DNA of 64,000 nucleotides, taken from assembly GCA_026874595.1 (NCBI GenBank), contig CM049313.1:25726008-25790007 (forward strand). The letters run 5' to 3'. The number at the start of each line of letters is the position of its first letter. Positions within the stretch are counted from its first letter, which is position 1. The DNA comes from Sipunculus nudus. Its lineage: Eukaryota > Annelida > Sipuncula > Golfingiida > Sipunculidae. The notes beneath the pieces are model-generated. The model was given only the letters and a program-made list of their open reading frames with translations, was not told where the DNA came from and ran no database searches. The position numbers and the translations under genes were made by a program. This document shows, piece after piece, positions 48,488 to 59,800 of the stretch.

Positions 48488-49026
48488 TTGCAATATTTGC
48501 GTATTACGTGCATAATTAATAATTTTAATATTTGCTCCCCCGTGGGCGCCTCTTTTCTTTGTGTCTTCGGGTCCGGTGACACAATGGCCATAGATTGTGT
48601 CATGCTAAGACAGAGTTTTACTCCAGGGGCCCTATCTGGGTTATTTGTACATTTCGCGGTCACCGGCCCGAAATATCCCCTTCTCAAAAGGGAGATCTTT
48701 GAAAAGATTGTTTGGCAGGCCTTCCTGTGACCGGGGGATCACACGAAGAGGGCTTCTACCTGCGAACCCCTTATATGACCTGGTATGCTTTAATGCACAC
48801 GCACCGGGTCCAGGGCCTTGGACAATTGAGCGAGTCGCATGCGACTAAAATCATGTTCCACGGTCACACTAAGTTGAAACCAGTGTTTATCGCATTTGGT
48901 TTGTCACACCCGTCTTTCATGTGCGATCAAAGGACGGCAACCATGAGGAAACACATGACACATACAAGCGTCAAACAGGTGACGATAAGTCGTTTTGTCC
49001 TTTCAGATCAAGATTTATACCTGTAA
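48488..49026 (+). CDS. Unknown GC-richer ORF region, possible captured gene fragment
   Basis: Two overlapping + strand frames, 48488-48730 (contains CSPVGASFLCVFGSGDTMAI, stop at 48728) and 48712-49026 (contains GSHEEGFYLRTPYMTWYALM and KIMFHGHTKLKPVFIAFGLS). GC content is clearly above that of the neighbours and the boundaries are sharp. I recognise no family. The frame change near 48715 suggests a broken gene or an intron. It lies directly behind a Helitron 5' end, so capture of host coding DNA is possible; an unrelated decayed transposon gene is the alternative. Confidence 0.3.
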
Positions 49027-49739
49027 ATCTAAATGATATTTCAGTAAAATATAGCATATAATAATGTTTTAATTAAATTAAAAATTGGATGGGACCCCAC
49101 CCCCCTCACAAAAATAATTGTCCTTGCGCATGTGCTTAAAGCTTTATTTTGCTTCTACTTTAAATGTCATGCACATTTTATTGTATCACATTTATTGTTG
49201 CAATTATTCAGTGATACACAGTAAGATGCATGTTGAGTCTTGTATATACATTATGATGCTTCCGTACAGTTATTCCCCTTCAATGAACTTCAATACTCAT
49301 ATTTTGCAAATGGAATTTAGGACTTCCCTGGTATCACGTCTTGTGCGTTTAACGGATGCGTTCATTGCATAAAATCGAGCAGGACTCAAGGTCTGCGATG
49401 CGTGCATGCGTTGATCGCAGCTGATAATCGTAGCCAGAGGTATGTGTCATGTGTAATTGAAAATATAGTGTCTAATATTTTTACATGGATGCGATGAACG
49501 GATGAAATGATCGGATGCAAATAAACGTTGGAATGTGTCACCAGCTTTTTACACGGTGCCATTTTGTCGCAAGAATAATCGGAGGGCAACTTTAAATAGC
49601 GATGTTCAACATAATACAACATGTATATAATTTCATATAAAAATTATTTCATTTATCATATCAAATTCTCCGAAAAATTCTCCGTCCAATCTCTTGGCTT
49701 CAGTACGATGTTTATGCATAACACCATACATATAATGGA

Positions 49740-49867
49740 TCTATATATTAATAGCGTATCGCGATTTGTGTGATTTTCCGTATCTCCGGATTTCCGGTGG
49801 ATTTCCGATACCACCGTACGGATTGTTTTGTTCGCCCCAAACCGTGCGTAGCACGGGTATTCGCTAG
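49740..49867 (+). mobile_element. Mini-Helitron, 128 bp
   Basis: Canonical ends: A then TC at 49740-49741 (TCTATATATTAATAGCG) and, at the 3' end, a 6-bp hairpin CCGTGC-gta-GCACGG, 7 nt, CTAG at 49864-49867, then T. The interior is only leader sequence. A non-autonomous derivative mobilised in trans by a Helitron Rep/helicase (inference). Confidence 0.75.

Positions 49868-49868
<1 letters not shown>

Positions 49869-49914
<46 letters not shown>
49869..49914. repeat. (TA)n microsatellite
   Basis: Uninterrupted TA dinucleotides directly next to the Helitron 3' end. Confidence 0.98.
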
Positions 49915-49917
<3 letters not shown>

Positions 49918-50533
49918 TATTTAACTTGCTTTGAGCCAAACTAATGTTAAATAATGATGCAACTTACAATTCGAGCGCCCTAATTGAGGAAGTCACGGAC
50001 CCACGACCTAGACGCTCCTTCAGCAACGATAAAGATGATATCTAATGAATTTTTAATTACTATCTATATACTATCAGGCCCAAATATTATGAGAAATTCA
50101 GAGGAGATGGAGATGAAAAGCTATTAAAGTTCTATAAATATTAAACTGGGTGCAAGGTAAGATAAGCTCACTTGACAAGACTGCTTGCTTAGTGGATGTG
50201 ATGTTAGTTTCTTTCTACACAGGATGTGGTAGGATTATGTCTAGAGGAGAAACAAATTTATTTTTGGCTATTGTATGCTTGCAGTCATTTGTTAAGATTT
50301 GTATTGAGTTTATATGTTTTATCCTGTTGTATGTGTTGACGGATTGTTCTATCATGTAATCTTAACAGTCGGTGTGTTTGTGAGTGCTCTTAGTTCTGAT
50401 GTTCAAGTGAACCCACCAACTCTTAAGGCTGCTCTGAGAGCTTTATTTTGTTGAACTCCTTGTTTATATAAGTGTGTCTTAGCTGCGCTTAAGAAAGCTA
50501 TTGATCCGTATATGCCTATAGGGCTGATACATT
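49915..50533. other. Intergenic stretch without a recognised feature
   Basis: A 69-codon ORF at 50150-50359 starts close to a GCAAG/GTAAGAT donor-like site but has no family pattern. Nothing else seen. Confidence 0.45.
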
Positions 50534-50538
50534 GTTTA

Positions 50539-50877
50539 CAGGGGCGGATCCAGGAATTAACCATAGGGGGGGGGGGGGGTCACCTTGCGAGGCCGCGAAG
50601 CGAGTGAGCAGAGGCGGGAACCGCTGAGGGGCCGGGGGGGGGGGGGGGGGTAGGAGTGATTGGGAGAACCCCCCCCCCCCCCGGTTTAGGAATTTTTGAA
50701 AATTTAGGTTGTAATCGTGCAATCTGGGGTAGCTTAAATGCATTATAAAGCAAGACATACATTGTAACTGGAAGTGTGACGGTGTACTATGAGAATTTTT
50801 CCCAGATTTTTATTAGTTAGGTCGATATAGGGGGGCGCGCGCCCCCTACGCACCCCCACCCCCTAAATCCGCCCCAC
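50539..50877. mobile_element. MITE with GGGGCGGAT ends and long G/C runs
   Basis: Ends CAGGGGCGGATCCAGG (50539) and CCTAAATCCGCCCCAC (ending 50877) are imperfect inverted repeats; GTTTA flanks both sides (50534-50538, 50878-50882), a probable 5-bp target duplication. The interior has G runs at 50567-50579 and 50634-50651 and a C run at 50669-50683, which could pair in a hairpin or form G-quadruplexes. ORFs across it (Pro/Gly-rich) come from these runs. Confidence 0.65.
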
Positions 50878-50882
50878 GTTTA

Positions 50883-51132
50883 TATAGGTACTTTATATTT
50901 ATTTACACGTTTATATAAGTGTACTTTTCTCCAGTTTAGGTCCCAGCCTTTAACGCATTAATCCTATTCCGCGCTCGACGACTGATATGCTCTATGTGTG
51001 GACGCAAAGTGGTTTTTTTGTCAAAAATTACATCTAGGAATCTAGGAGAATCTTTAAATTTTCACCTTACAGTTTTAAGGGTTCAACATATTTTGATTTG
51101 TACGCTTTAATAAACAAAACCGTGTGTGTTTT
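50883..51132. other. Spacer before the long inverted repeat
   Basis: Nothing recognised. Confidence 0.4.
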
Positions 51133-52033
51133 TTAGTAGGTGGGTTAAGTGACTTTTGACTTCATTTCATGATGCAAAGGTCCCCTTTGGCACAAAAGTA
51201 CCTTAGGGTCATAGGAATAAATTTATCCAAAGACACAAGTTAGATCTCCCTTAGTATGTGAAATATATGCAAATTATTCAAAATGGCCGCCGAAAATACT
51301 CCAAACCCCATATGCTTGCCGCTGTTACAGCTATAATGACAAATGTTGTGTCAAAATATACATTTTCTTGGTCAAGGAATCCAATGAAATAGGTTTCCAG
51401 ATTGAGAAAACAATAGTTTTCTCCTAAACATGAAAATCTGAATATACAGTTTTTTTTTTTTTATGATCATCCAATGAAATACCCACATTTTTGCTCTATC
51501 ACCCGATCAAATACCCACACACGATGCTCTATTACTGGCAAATATACATAAGGCCTTTGTTGTGGTTTTTCCGCATGTACTGTTATTTCATTTAAATACA
51601 TTATCTGGATAATACCGCATAAACTGACCCCTCTGGACCACACAACATGCATGGGATTTATTTGGCAAAAGCAGAGTACCAGTACACACAGGAATGGGGA
51701 GACATTCCTGTAACAAAACTCAATAATGTTGCCAACTGTAGTTTCTATTCCCAGTATCTAACATTTTGATTCAACAGAATATTTTGTTTGAGACACATAT
51801 TATCTATCTCATGATGGTCAACCCTTAATAGTTGATCAAAACCAAAAGCACAAAAGCCATCAGTCATTGACACTCTTGGTTTTTATGCTTCTCCAGTTAG
51901 TTATTGGGTTTTATAGGGAAATACACGTATCCTGAAAGTTGTGTTCGTATTTCTATGTTTACAAGTAACGTCAGGTAACTGAAGGAATTAGATGTGTTAT
52001 GTTTTATTGTCGATGAAATGATTGTTGAAGTAA
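51133..52033 (+). repeat. Left arm of a 0.9-kb inverted repeat
   Basis: Reverse complement of 54525-55715 with moderate divergence. Matching blocks include CATGATGCAAAGGTCCCCTT (51177), AAATATATGCAAATTATTCA, ATGGCCGCCGAAAATACTCC, ACCCACATTTTTGCTCTATC and GGCCTTTGTTGTGGTTTTTCC. No ORF with family motifs in either orientation. Confidence 0.85.
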
Positions 52034-52352
52034 TAAAGTAAAAGTATTCATCCTACCTTGAAATTATGGGGAAAGTATGCAAATTTCAATAAATTTTAGT
52101 ATCATCATGAAAACTTTTAGTATCTTTGATTGGTTTTGTATTATATTCCTTTATAAGTTCTTGTTTATTATCCTTATATAGACAGGGGAGCATTTAATAC
52201 CAGTGTATATGTTACCGATGTGTGCGATTCACTGCATACAGAGCATAAAACCACAACAAAGTGATAAACATATTTGTATTACTTGGAGAAATAATTAAGC
52301 TGCATGCTATTCGAATAATATATAATTATGCTTATGATCAGATATAATTTAA

Positions 52353-52885
52353 TTGAACATAAGAACACACTTCCATAGTCTTGCTTCCGTAAGTTTTCAA
52401 ATTTACTGCCATGTTCTGGAATACAATATCTCTTTAATACCCCTTAAACATACGTTTTGCACGGCTTACATAGGTTTCACTCTGTCACAGACGGAGTACA
52501 CAGAGTTATTGGCAGCTGTACAAAGTGGACATGAGAATTTCTTTATTGCCAACAAAATATTATCGTCTGCTTGAAATTTAATGTACAACTTTCAGGTCTT
52601 GTGCGATATTATCATCACATAATCTATTTAAGATGTGCATTTGATAAAAATGCAAGCACCTATTTTCCAGAATCTAGCATTCTGGATAGTGAAGTCCATT
52701 GCACGAATCACATAAGTCAAAGTTCCTTATGCCCAGAAAGTCAGTACTATACTATCAGAGTTGTCACAGGACAGTTACAAATTGATAAACTTGGCCAAAC
52801 ATTGCTTGTTTACAGATCTAGTCAAACTGCATTTGAGAATGTGTATATACTTCTGAAGCAAAATCCTGAAACATCTATCTTTTAG
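52353..52885 (+). CDS. Unknown ORF pair inside the inverted-repeat core (low confidence)
   Basis: The first frame ends TLSQTEYTELLAAVQSGHEN then FFIANKILSSA and TGA at about 52574; the second (52571-52885) contains CAFDKNASTYFPESSILDSE and YYTIRVVTGQLQIDKLGQTL and ends PETSIF before TAG. The two overlap by 4 bp (ATGA at 52571). An AG acceptor-like ACTTTCAG lies at 52587-52594. Amino-acid use looks protein-like, but I recognise no family. Could be fragments of a transposon gene or chance ORFs. Confidence 0.25.
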
Positions 52886-54097
52886 ATTGGAGTGATTCCT
52901 GGACTTTGGTGTTTATTAATATTTATAATGAACTTAATAGCCGCCTGATATTCGTTGAAATTCTAACGAGTAAGCACAACATGTATTACAATCTTAAAAA
53001 TCTCCCTAAAAACCCAAATGTGACCTGGTATGGCCCTACTTGCCAAATTCATCTGCAGAATATCGGCAGGTGACCCTAAAAAAACTTAGGAGCATTGCAC
53101 TTCAATTAAAACTAATGAATTGTGTGCATAGAAATTATCACATGGTGGTACCACAGCATAAATTAAAGAAAAACCTATATCTTGCTTCATAGGTTAAATA
53201 AAATGTCCAGTACTGTTTATGTTATAGGCCCTTCAAAATTTAAGTGACATTTGTGGCGTGTCTTGCTGACGTGAAAGCAGTTAGAGCCCCTTTTTCAGGT
53301 TAGTTGTAACCAACTGTAAAAGTATAACATACACATTTTATTAAATTATTATGAGCAAGAATTAGTTTTTTTTCTGAAAAAAAAACCATTATTTGTTTGA
53401 TTGGAAATGTGAGAGAATTTGCTAAAGAGGTCAGAGACAAATAACATGACGGGCGCTGCTGCTGTTTATCAACGTGGCCCATGCCTGAAAGCATTATACA
53501 TAGTAACATAAAGCTTCTGGCGACATAAAGCGACATGGCTGAATGGGATTTGCTAAATAAGTTCATCAGAGATTACCTAACTTTGGAGAATCATTGACAA
53601 ATGGTCAGCTTTACAACCCTAAAAATTTAGTTTTCCACTGATGGATCTAAAAGGGTAATTTTCTTGGTGTAAGCCCTGACACTTGTATACTCCCAGGTAC
53701 TGATAACTTAATTTCCTAGGTCTGTTCGGGGTATTGTTAAGGTTAAATGACATATTATTCTCACTTATGGATTACCGCGACTTGTGCATTTCTAGGTTTA
53801 AGATGTATTTTCATTGCATGATGTAAGTAAATTAGTGTCTTAATCTCTTTATATGATAAATGACACTACCAATTTTCTATACCACTTCAATTTGGGTCTT
53901 ACTGAGTAGAAAATTATTTACTTCCCCATGGACATTGGTCACCAGGAACATATGTGGACCAAGAGGTGACTGGATCCTCAGGGAGTACATGTGAGATCCT
54001 TTTGCCCAAAGATATTAGCTGATTTTAGGCAAAGGAAAGAAATGTCTTTGGACGCAATGTTTAAATAAAGAGCTAATCACTGAGAACATAGAACATA

Positions 54098-54240
54098 GGA
54101 GTCGAGTGGTAATAGACTTTGATCTCTGTGCTGGCTATACCCAGTTTCGATTCCCGGGAAAGCTATGAGAATAGATGACAGTGTCCTTTCCAGGTCAGTA
54201 GTTTCTCTGGGTCCTTGTAAAGTGATAAAGTTACAATTTA
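54098..54240 (+). mobile_element. Probable tRNA-derived SINE
   Basis: An A-box-like GTCGAGTGGTAATAGAC (54101-54117) and a B-box-like AGTTTCGATTCCCGG (54143-54157) stand about 40 bp apart, as in the internal RNA polymerase III promoter of Ser/Leu-type tRNAs. It cannot fold as a complete tRNA. The tail (CTCTGGGTCCTTGTAAAGTG) is of a kind seen in SINE bodies. The 3' end and any target duplication were not resolved. Confidence 0.5.
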
Positions 54241-54524
54241 TCAAATTCTAAACTTTATTGAATTACATTTAGACATTACATTCAACACTTTCTGCTTTTC
54301 TGTTATGACTAGTGTAAAAGGTTATATAACACGGAAGTGAGAGGTAAAGCCTGTTAGGCGGACTTGGCATCTCGCCTCCTTGCTGTGCTTATACTTCGGT
54401 TGCAAGTATATATTGCATCATTAACATGCTGATGATCGGTGGCATTATTGCAGTTTTTGTGAAAAATACTGGATTAATTGATATAATCTGCACCACATCC
54501 TGAACAATCAGCACTGCCACCATT

Positions 54525-55715
54525 ACTTCAACAATCATTTCACCCACAACTAAAATATAAGACATCTAATTCCTTCAGTTCCCTAACATTACTTGTAAAA
54601 AATAGAAATGTGAACAAAGTTTTTAGGATATTTCACAATAAAACCCTAAACTAATTGGCGAAGCATAAACACCAAGAATGTCAAGAACTGATGGCTTTTT
54701 AGTTTTCAGCATTGATCATTTACTATTATGGGTTGGCCATCATTAGATAGATCATGAGATATATAAGATGTATTTCAAGCAATATATTCTGTCGAATCAA
54801 AATTTTAGATTCTGGGAAGGAACCACAATTGGCAACTTTATTGTGTTCTCCTCCAGGAATGTCTACCCATTCCTGTGTGTACTGGTACTCTGGTTTTATA
54901 TATATCTCATGCATGCTGTAGTTTCGAGAAAGGTCATTTATGCCGTATTACCCAGATAATGTATATTAATGAAATAACAGTACATGCGGAAAAAACCACA
55001 ACCAAGGCCTTATGTATATTTGCTAGTAATAAAGCATCGTGTGTGGGTATTTGATCGGGTGATAGAGCAAAAATGTGGGTATTTCATTGGCTGTTTCTTT
55101 AAAAAAAAGAAAAAAACTGTATATCTGTCCTTGTAATACCATGGTCTTTTTGTACTGCCTAAACTCAGATTAAGTAAGTGCCACGTACCAGTAATTCTCT
55201 AGTTAATGCTTTAAATTTCCTGTTGTTTCATACTCTATGTATTTTGACTGAGGATTGTGTTCAGTTAGACGCGTCTTCATGGTCTATTCACAACTGTTTA
55301 ATACCTCCCAAATGCCAAGGACATAGATGTCTCAAGTGTCTCAGGTTACCCTGATGGAAGAAAATCATTGATATTTTATGAAATGTGCCCATTTTACCCC
55401 AGATTTTCATGTTAAGGAGAAAACTATTGTTTTCTCAATCTGGAAACCTATTTCATTGGATTCCTTGACCAAGAAAATGTATATTTTGACACAACATTTG
55501 TCATTACAGCTGTAACAGCGGCAAGCATATGGGGTATGGAGTATTTTCGGCGGCCATTTTGAATAATTTGCATATATTTCACATACTAAGGGGGATCTAA
55601 CTTGTGTCTTTGGATAAATTTAATCCTATGACCCTAAGGTACTTTTATGCCAAAGGGGACCTTTGCATCATGAAATGAAGTCAACAGCCTATTTTATGCA
55701 CTTAACTCGCCCACT
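54525..55715 (-). repeat. Right arm of the inverted repeat, with an extra 250-bp segment
   Basis: Complementary to 51133-52033; for example GATAGAGCAAAAATGTGGGT at 55062 and GTATTTTCGGCGGCCATTTT at 55540. The segment from about 55125 to 55375 has no counterpart in the left arm, either an insertion here or a deletion there. Confidence 0.85.
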
Positions 55716-57169
55716 ATTTGTTGGATTTAGTTTGATTCTCCAGGTGTTGTACCAGTTGCTTATGCGGTCGAGCTTGGCCTGCATGGACTGCGTTGCGTGA
55801 ATAACAACCGTTGGAACCAGTGGCCAATATGGCTATATTGTTAGCGTATTAGTTGGCCAGCCAAACTCTGAAAAGTCTTTAGAATTATTTTTACGGCATC
55901 ACGTGTTAATAGCAGGCATCCTTGTGGGATCTGACTAATTTTAGGAGGTTAAAAAAATGTGGGTAGATGCCATCGCGAAATATGAAGGTCACCACGGTCA
56001 CAAGGTAAACATTTCGATTTTTTATTAGTTCGTTGTAATATAGGCCACTCTTTTAAGTTAAGGTGTCCATAAAATCAACTTTGATTTGTTGATTGCAAAT
56101 GAAAATTTAGTATTGCAAACTGATAAACTTGTTACCGGTATGAATAAAAAAAAGTAGGCAAATTACTACATAAGACTGTGGTTTCACTTAATTTGTAGCC
56201 GTGTGTTTGCACTGTGCATAGTCTGATCGTCCTCTCCGTGTGTTTGTGTTTGCCTCTAACTACCTCTGAGACGTCTGAATGCACCGACTTAAAACTTAGT
56301 CATTTTATCATGCATGAGCCACATTAGCAAGCTATGGTTAGCAATACGACCACCAGGGGACACTGGCAACTACGACACGGCTACGTTTTATCTTGTTATA
56401 GATGTCAGTTTGTTCTGTGTGTTAACATGTTTTGACAGTTTGACAGTGGTTTCTGAAACAATATTAAGTTGTTAACTCCTTCCATTGCAGTGATATAACC
56501 TTTTTATTTATTTTTTTTGTCACGGAGCAGATCGAGTCTCAAATGGACGCACTCGTCAAATATTTCATTTATGATAGAGCTAACTGGTATATAATCATTT
56601 TTATACTGTCTTATTTATAGTTTTATTTATATTCAGAGCCTGAGGGATAACACTAAAGAAATTAGCATGTACATGCTACTATGACGACTATAGTTTTAAG
56701 AATAGAAAAATAATAAAATATCATGACATAATATTAATGTGTATCAATAATAAGATTTGTTATTGAATATCTATGACTAATTAATCGATGCATGCATGAA
56801 TAAAAGTCCCAAGTGTTTGAAACCATTTAAGTCATATGGAAATATGATGACTGTAAAAGTGACAAATAACAATAATAATTATTTGGCAATTTGACTGTTA
56901 TTGCCCTCTAGAGCTATATATACCTTTTATTAGAAAGTAGTTAATTCATTTATATCATCTAGCAGGTTTGTTAATATACTATCCACTATTTATTTACCTT
57001 GATTATTAGTCGACCTGTATGCTGTTTTTTTGTGTTTATTTGAGTTAAACAATCCTCATATAAGCTGTTAAAATCTTGAGATGCAAACCTTGGTGGTCTT
57101 ATTTGTAGCTTTCATGACAAATCTAGAGGAGTTATACAGATTCTTCACTCGGCCATAATTTTTTCAAAA
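55716..57169. other. Intergenic stretch without a recognised feature
   Basis: No exon, RNA gene or transposon ends seen. Confidence 0.45.
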
Positions 57170-57298
57170 AGTCAGCTCTTTACCCGGCGTGGCCAGGAGA
57201 GCGGGTTGTAGTGGCCCGTCCGATCCCCCGGTTTCCAACACCCGCTAGACAGTTATAAACGCAACCATCCGGGCCATGGAGAGTGCTTCGCACTAGTT
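57170..57298 (+). mobile_element. GC-richer segment ending like a Helitron (low confidence)
   Basis: CCCGGCGTGGCCAGGAGAGC ... CATCCGGGCCATGG, then the hairpin AGTGC-ttc-GCACT and CTAG followed by T (57280-57297). Hairpin plus CTAG-T recalls Helitron 3' termini, although here CTAG overlaps the stem. No 5' end found. Confidence 0.35.
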
Positions 57299-58016
57299 AT
57301 AATACCTATAAATTTGTGCCATCCATGTAAAATAAACACAGTTAAAAAGTATATGAATCAGATGATGAGGCCTCACTTATATACTGACATACTGAGTTAC
57401 ATAAAGGGTGAAAATCACACAAAACCTAAATATCACTTGATTTGCCTGATATTTTGCATCTTCAAAGACCTAGGCTAGCTTCTGCTCGTACGCTAGACCG
57501 GTAGCGCCACCAACAAAAATTTTCCATCCTAGTGAACTGTTCACTCCCTTTCACTGGTACTCAAGAATAATTTAGCTATATAATTCAAAATATACTCAAA
57601 TAATATCTTTAAGACCATGCTTCTGCTTAGATTTATATCTCCAAGGTCAGTGTATATAAATGCAAACTTGTATCATGACTGTGATTTGTAGAGACTTTGA
57701 TATCATATTTGATATTCATATTACAATTTATATCAAATACCACATTTCTGAAAATATCACATTCCCTGTCTCAGAAAATAGGCATTCCCATATATCAGTG
57801 GTGTGTTGAATAATCCATTAAAGCAATGATTGGTCGTTTACTTTAAAATCGATTTAAGTGGTTGCATTTATGCATAATTATTCAAAAACGATTATGTGGA
57901 GGCATGGAAAGAAGTCATAATCACATTTTCATATCAAGAAAAAGTCTACACCAGCGGATCCACAGGGGACCCCACCCGAAACCACAGTTATCATTTTCAT
58001 AAGAGAAATATGTATG

Positions 58017-58079
<63 letters not shown>

Positions 58080-58465
58080 ACCAGTTGTACCCTTATGTCA
58101 TTTGCACTATTTTCATATATATGATGGCCATAAATACCATTAAACCAACAACCAACTCAATTAAAAACAAAAGCTGGAATACAAATAAACAAAAAACATG
58201 GGACTAAAAGCGTGTGTCTACACCATGCTCATATATATTTGTATTTTTCGAAAAATAAGTTGGATATATTACCACAATGGATGCAATCATTAACATTTCT
58301 ATCTAAATGATTTCTCAGCTATGACTCCCGCCGTTCACGTGGAATGTTTCAGCTTCTTGAGGCTTAGACATCTTGCTTATGGACATGAATAACTGAATAT
58401 TGAATTTGATATCGAGATTTTCTTCACCTGGACGTATCATGGGGAAATACACTCTTGAATGATTT
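57299..58465. other. Intergenic stretch with a (TA)n microsatellite
   Basis: A (TA)n tract at 58019-58077 is preceded by TATG repeats; the ORF crossing it is an artefact. Around 57480-57530 AGACCGGTAGCGCCACCAAC is a decayed unit of the gene-poor tandem families. No gene. Confidence 0.55.
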
Positions 58466-59361
58466 TAGCTCAGCTGACTCTATCAAGACCTAGAAATTTC
58501 TATTTATACATCAAGGGAGGTTCTGGGCAAATCTTCTTGGAAACCTGGTCTTTGTGACCTACATTCTGCGACTTATAGAAAAAACTCCCATATGAGCACC
58601 CTGAATTTAGACGGGCACAAATCATATCTGTTAAGCCTATAATATTCTAACGCGACATCCAGAGAGGTTCTAGGCAAATTCCTTGGAAACCTTAAATTAG
58701 GTCATAATGACCTATATTCTGCGACCTACAGGCCGAAAACATGATTTTGAGCACCCGTTTGGTCAGACAGGGCACAAATTGTATCCATTTTCCTTGGAAC
58801 CTTCTTTATTGTAAAATCAAAGGGGGTCTTTGGCAAGTCTACTTTGAATCCTGTATTCGATTTTTACATTCTTATAATACATGTCAAGTACAGTCAGATA
58901 CGGCACAACCTGTTTCCGTAAGCCTTAGAATCTTCTAACACAACATCCAGGGAAATCCTTGGCAAATCCCATTGGAAACCTCGAATTAGGTCATGGTTAT
59001 CTGTTTTCTTCAAACTCAAGCCAAAAACATGATTTGAGAATCTTGAACGTCAGAAGGGTACCAATTATATTCATCAGGCCTTGAATCTTCTAATGCCACA
59101 ACCAGAGAGGTCCTGGGCAAATCTCCTTGGAAATTTAAAATAAGGTCATGGTGACCTATATTCTACTAGCTACAAGCTACTAGCCAGCAGTATGATTTTG
59201 AGCAATCAAACAGGGCACATATTGAATCTATTTGCCCCGGACTCTCCTAACATAACATCCATGGAGGTCCGTAGGAAGTCTCTTTTGAATCCTGAAATTA
59301 GGTCCCTACATTTTTATAATACATGTCAAATCCAGCTGCGTCATGGCCAACGGGCCACTTG
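58466..59361 (+). mobile_element. Family A-like Helitron-like element with 150-bp internal repeats
   Basis: Starts TAGCTCAGCTGACTC and ends CAGCTGCGTCATGGCCAACG plus GGCCACTTG (59358-59361) next to a T run. About five units of about 150 bp with CATCCAGNGAGGTTCTAGGC, CTTGGAAACCT and GGTCATNNTGACCTATATTC (58549, 58702, 58990, 59143). Closely related units occur at 13930-14340, defining a subfamily. Confidence 0.65.
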
Positions 59362-59800
59362 TTTTTTTTTTTTTTTAAGATTGCAGATGTACGCACTCAA
59401 AACGTATATTGCATCGTCATAAATTACATGTAAAGCGGACTAGGACGCGGGCTGTATATATCCGTTCGAATTTTCGCAGGGGAACTCATTGTTGAACGTA
59501 TTTGTCCTCGCCAATGGTGAAAAAGATAAAATTTTCATAAAGTGACCAAAAATTAGACATATCAAAGCCATCCATTTATGAATATCAATTATTGATAAAA
59601 AATGTTTTTACCAATAGTGCATAAATATATAAGAAATATAGAATATGGACAGTCGACAAGCAACTACAGGTATCCGCCGATCACAGACGCATGGATAGAG
59701 AGGGATGAAATGTCTCCACACATGACAGCCCTACAATTTTTTTGGCATCAGTGATGTTCAAGAGACCCAAGATGCACTGATGGACGAAACTAAAAACCAT
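59362..59800. other. Intergenic spacer
   Basis: Nothing recognised. Confidence 0.4.

Larger units (their letters stand above)
48358..49867 (+). mobile_element. Helitron (candidate) with unknown cargo
   Basis: The 5' end TCTATATATTAATAGCG (48358) is preceded by A. About 70 bp of leader (TTTTCCGTATCTCC, CGTACGGATTG) match the small element at 49740. A 3' end with hairpin CCGTGC-gta-GCACGG (49842-49856) and CTAG (49864-49867) followed by T fits canonical Helitrons (TC...CTRR, insertion between A and T). Whether the first 5' end uses this 3' end is uncertain because a second 5' end lies at 49740. The interior has a GC-richer ORF region (48488-49026) but no recognised Rep/helicase. Confidence 0.5.
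52034..54524. other. Core between the inverted-repeat arms
   Basis: 2.5 kb of AT-rich sequence holding two unknown ORFs (52353-52885) and a tRNA-derived SINE (about 54098-54240). The rest shows no signal. Confidence 0.5.

Noticed and set aside
50516-50762. Minus-strand Pro-rich ORFs
   Set aside because: Produced by the G runs of the MITE.
54098-54160. Functional tRNA gene
   Set aside because: A- and B-box-like words are present but no cloverleaf or acceptor stem can be drawn; SINE head is more likely.
57896-58207. ORF with a long YIYIYI run
   Set aside because: Translation of the (TA)n microsatellite.
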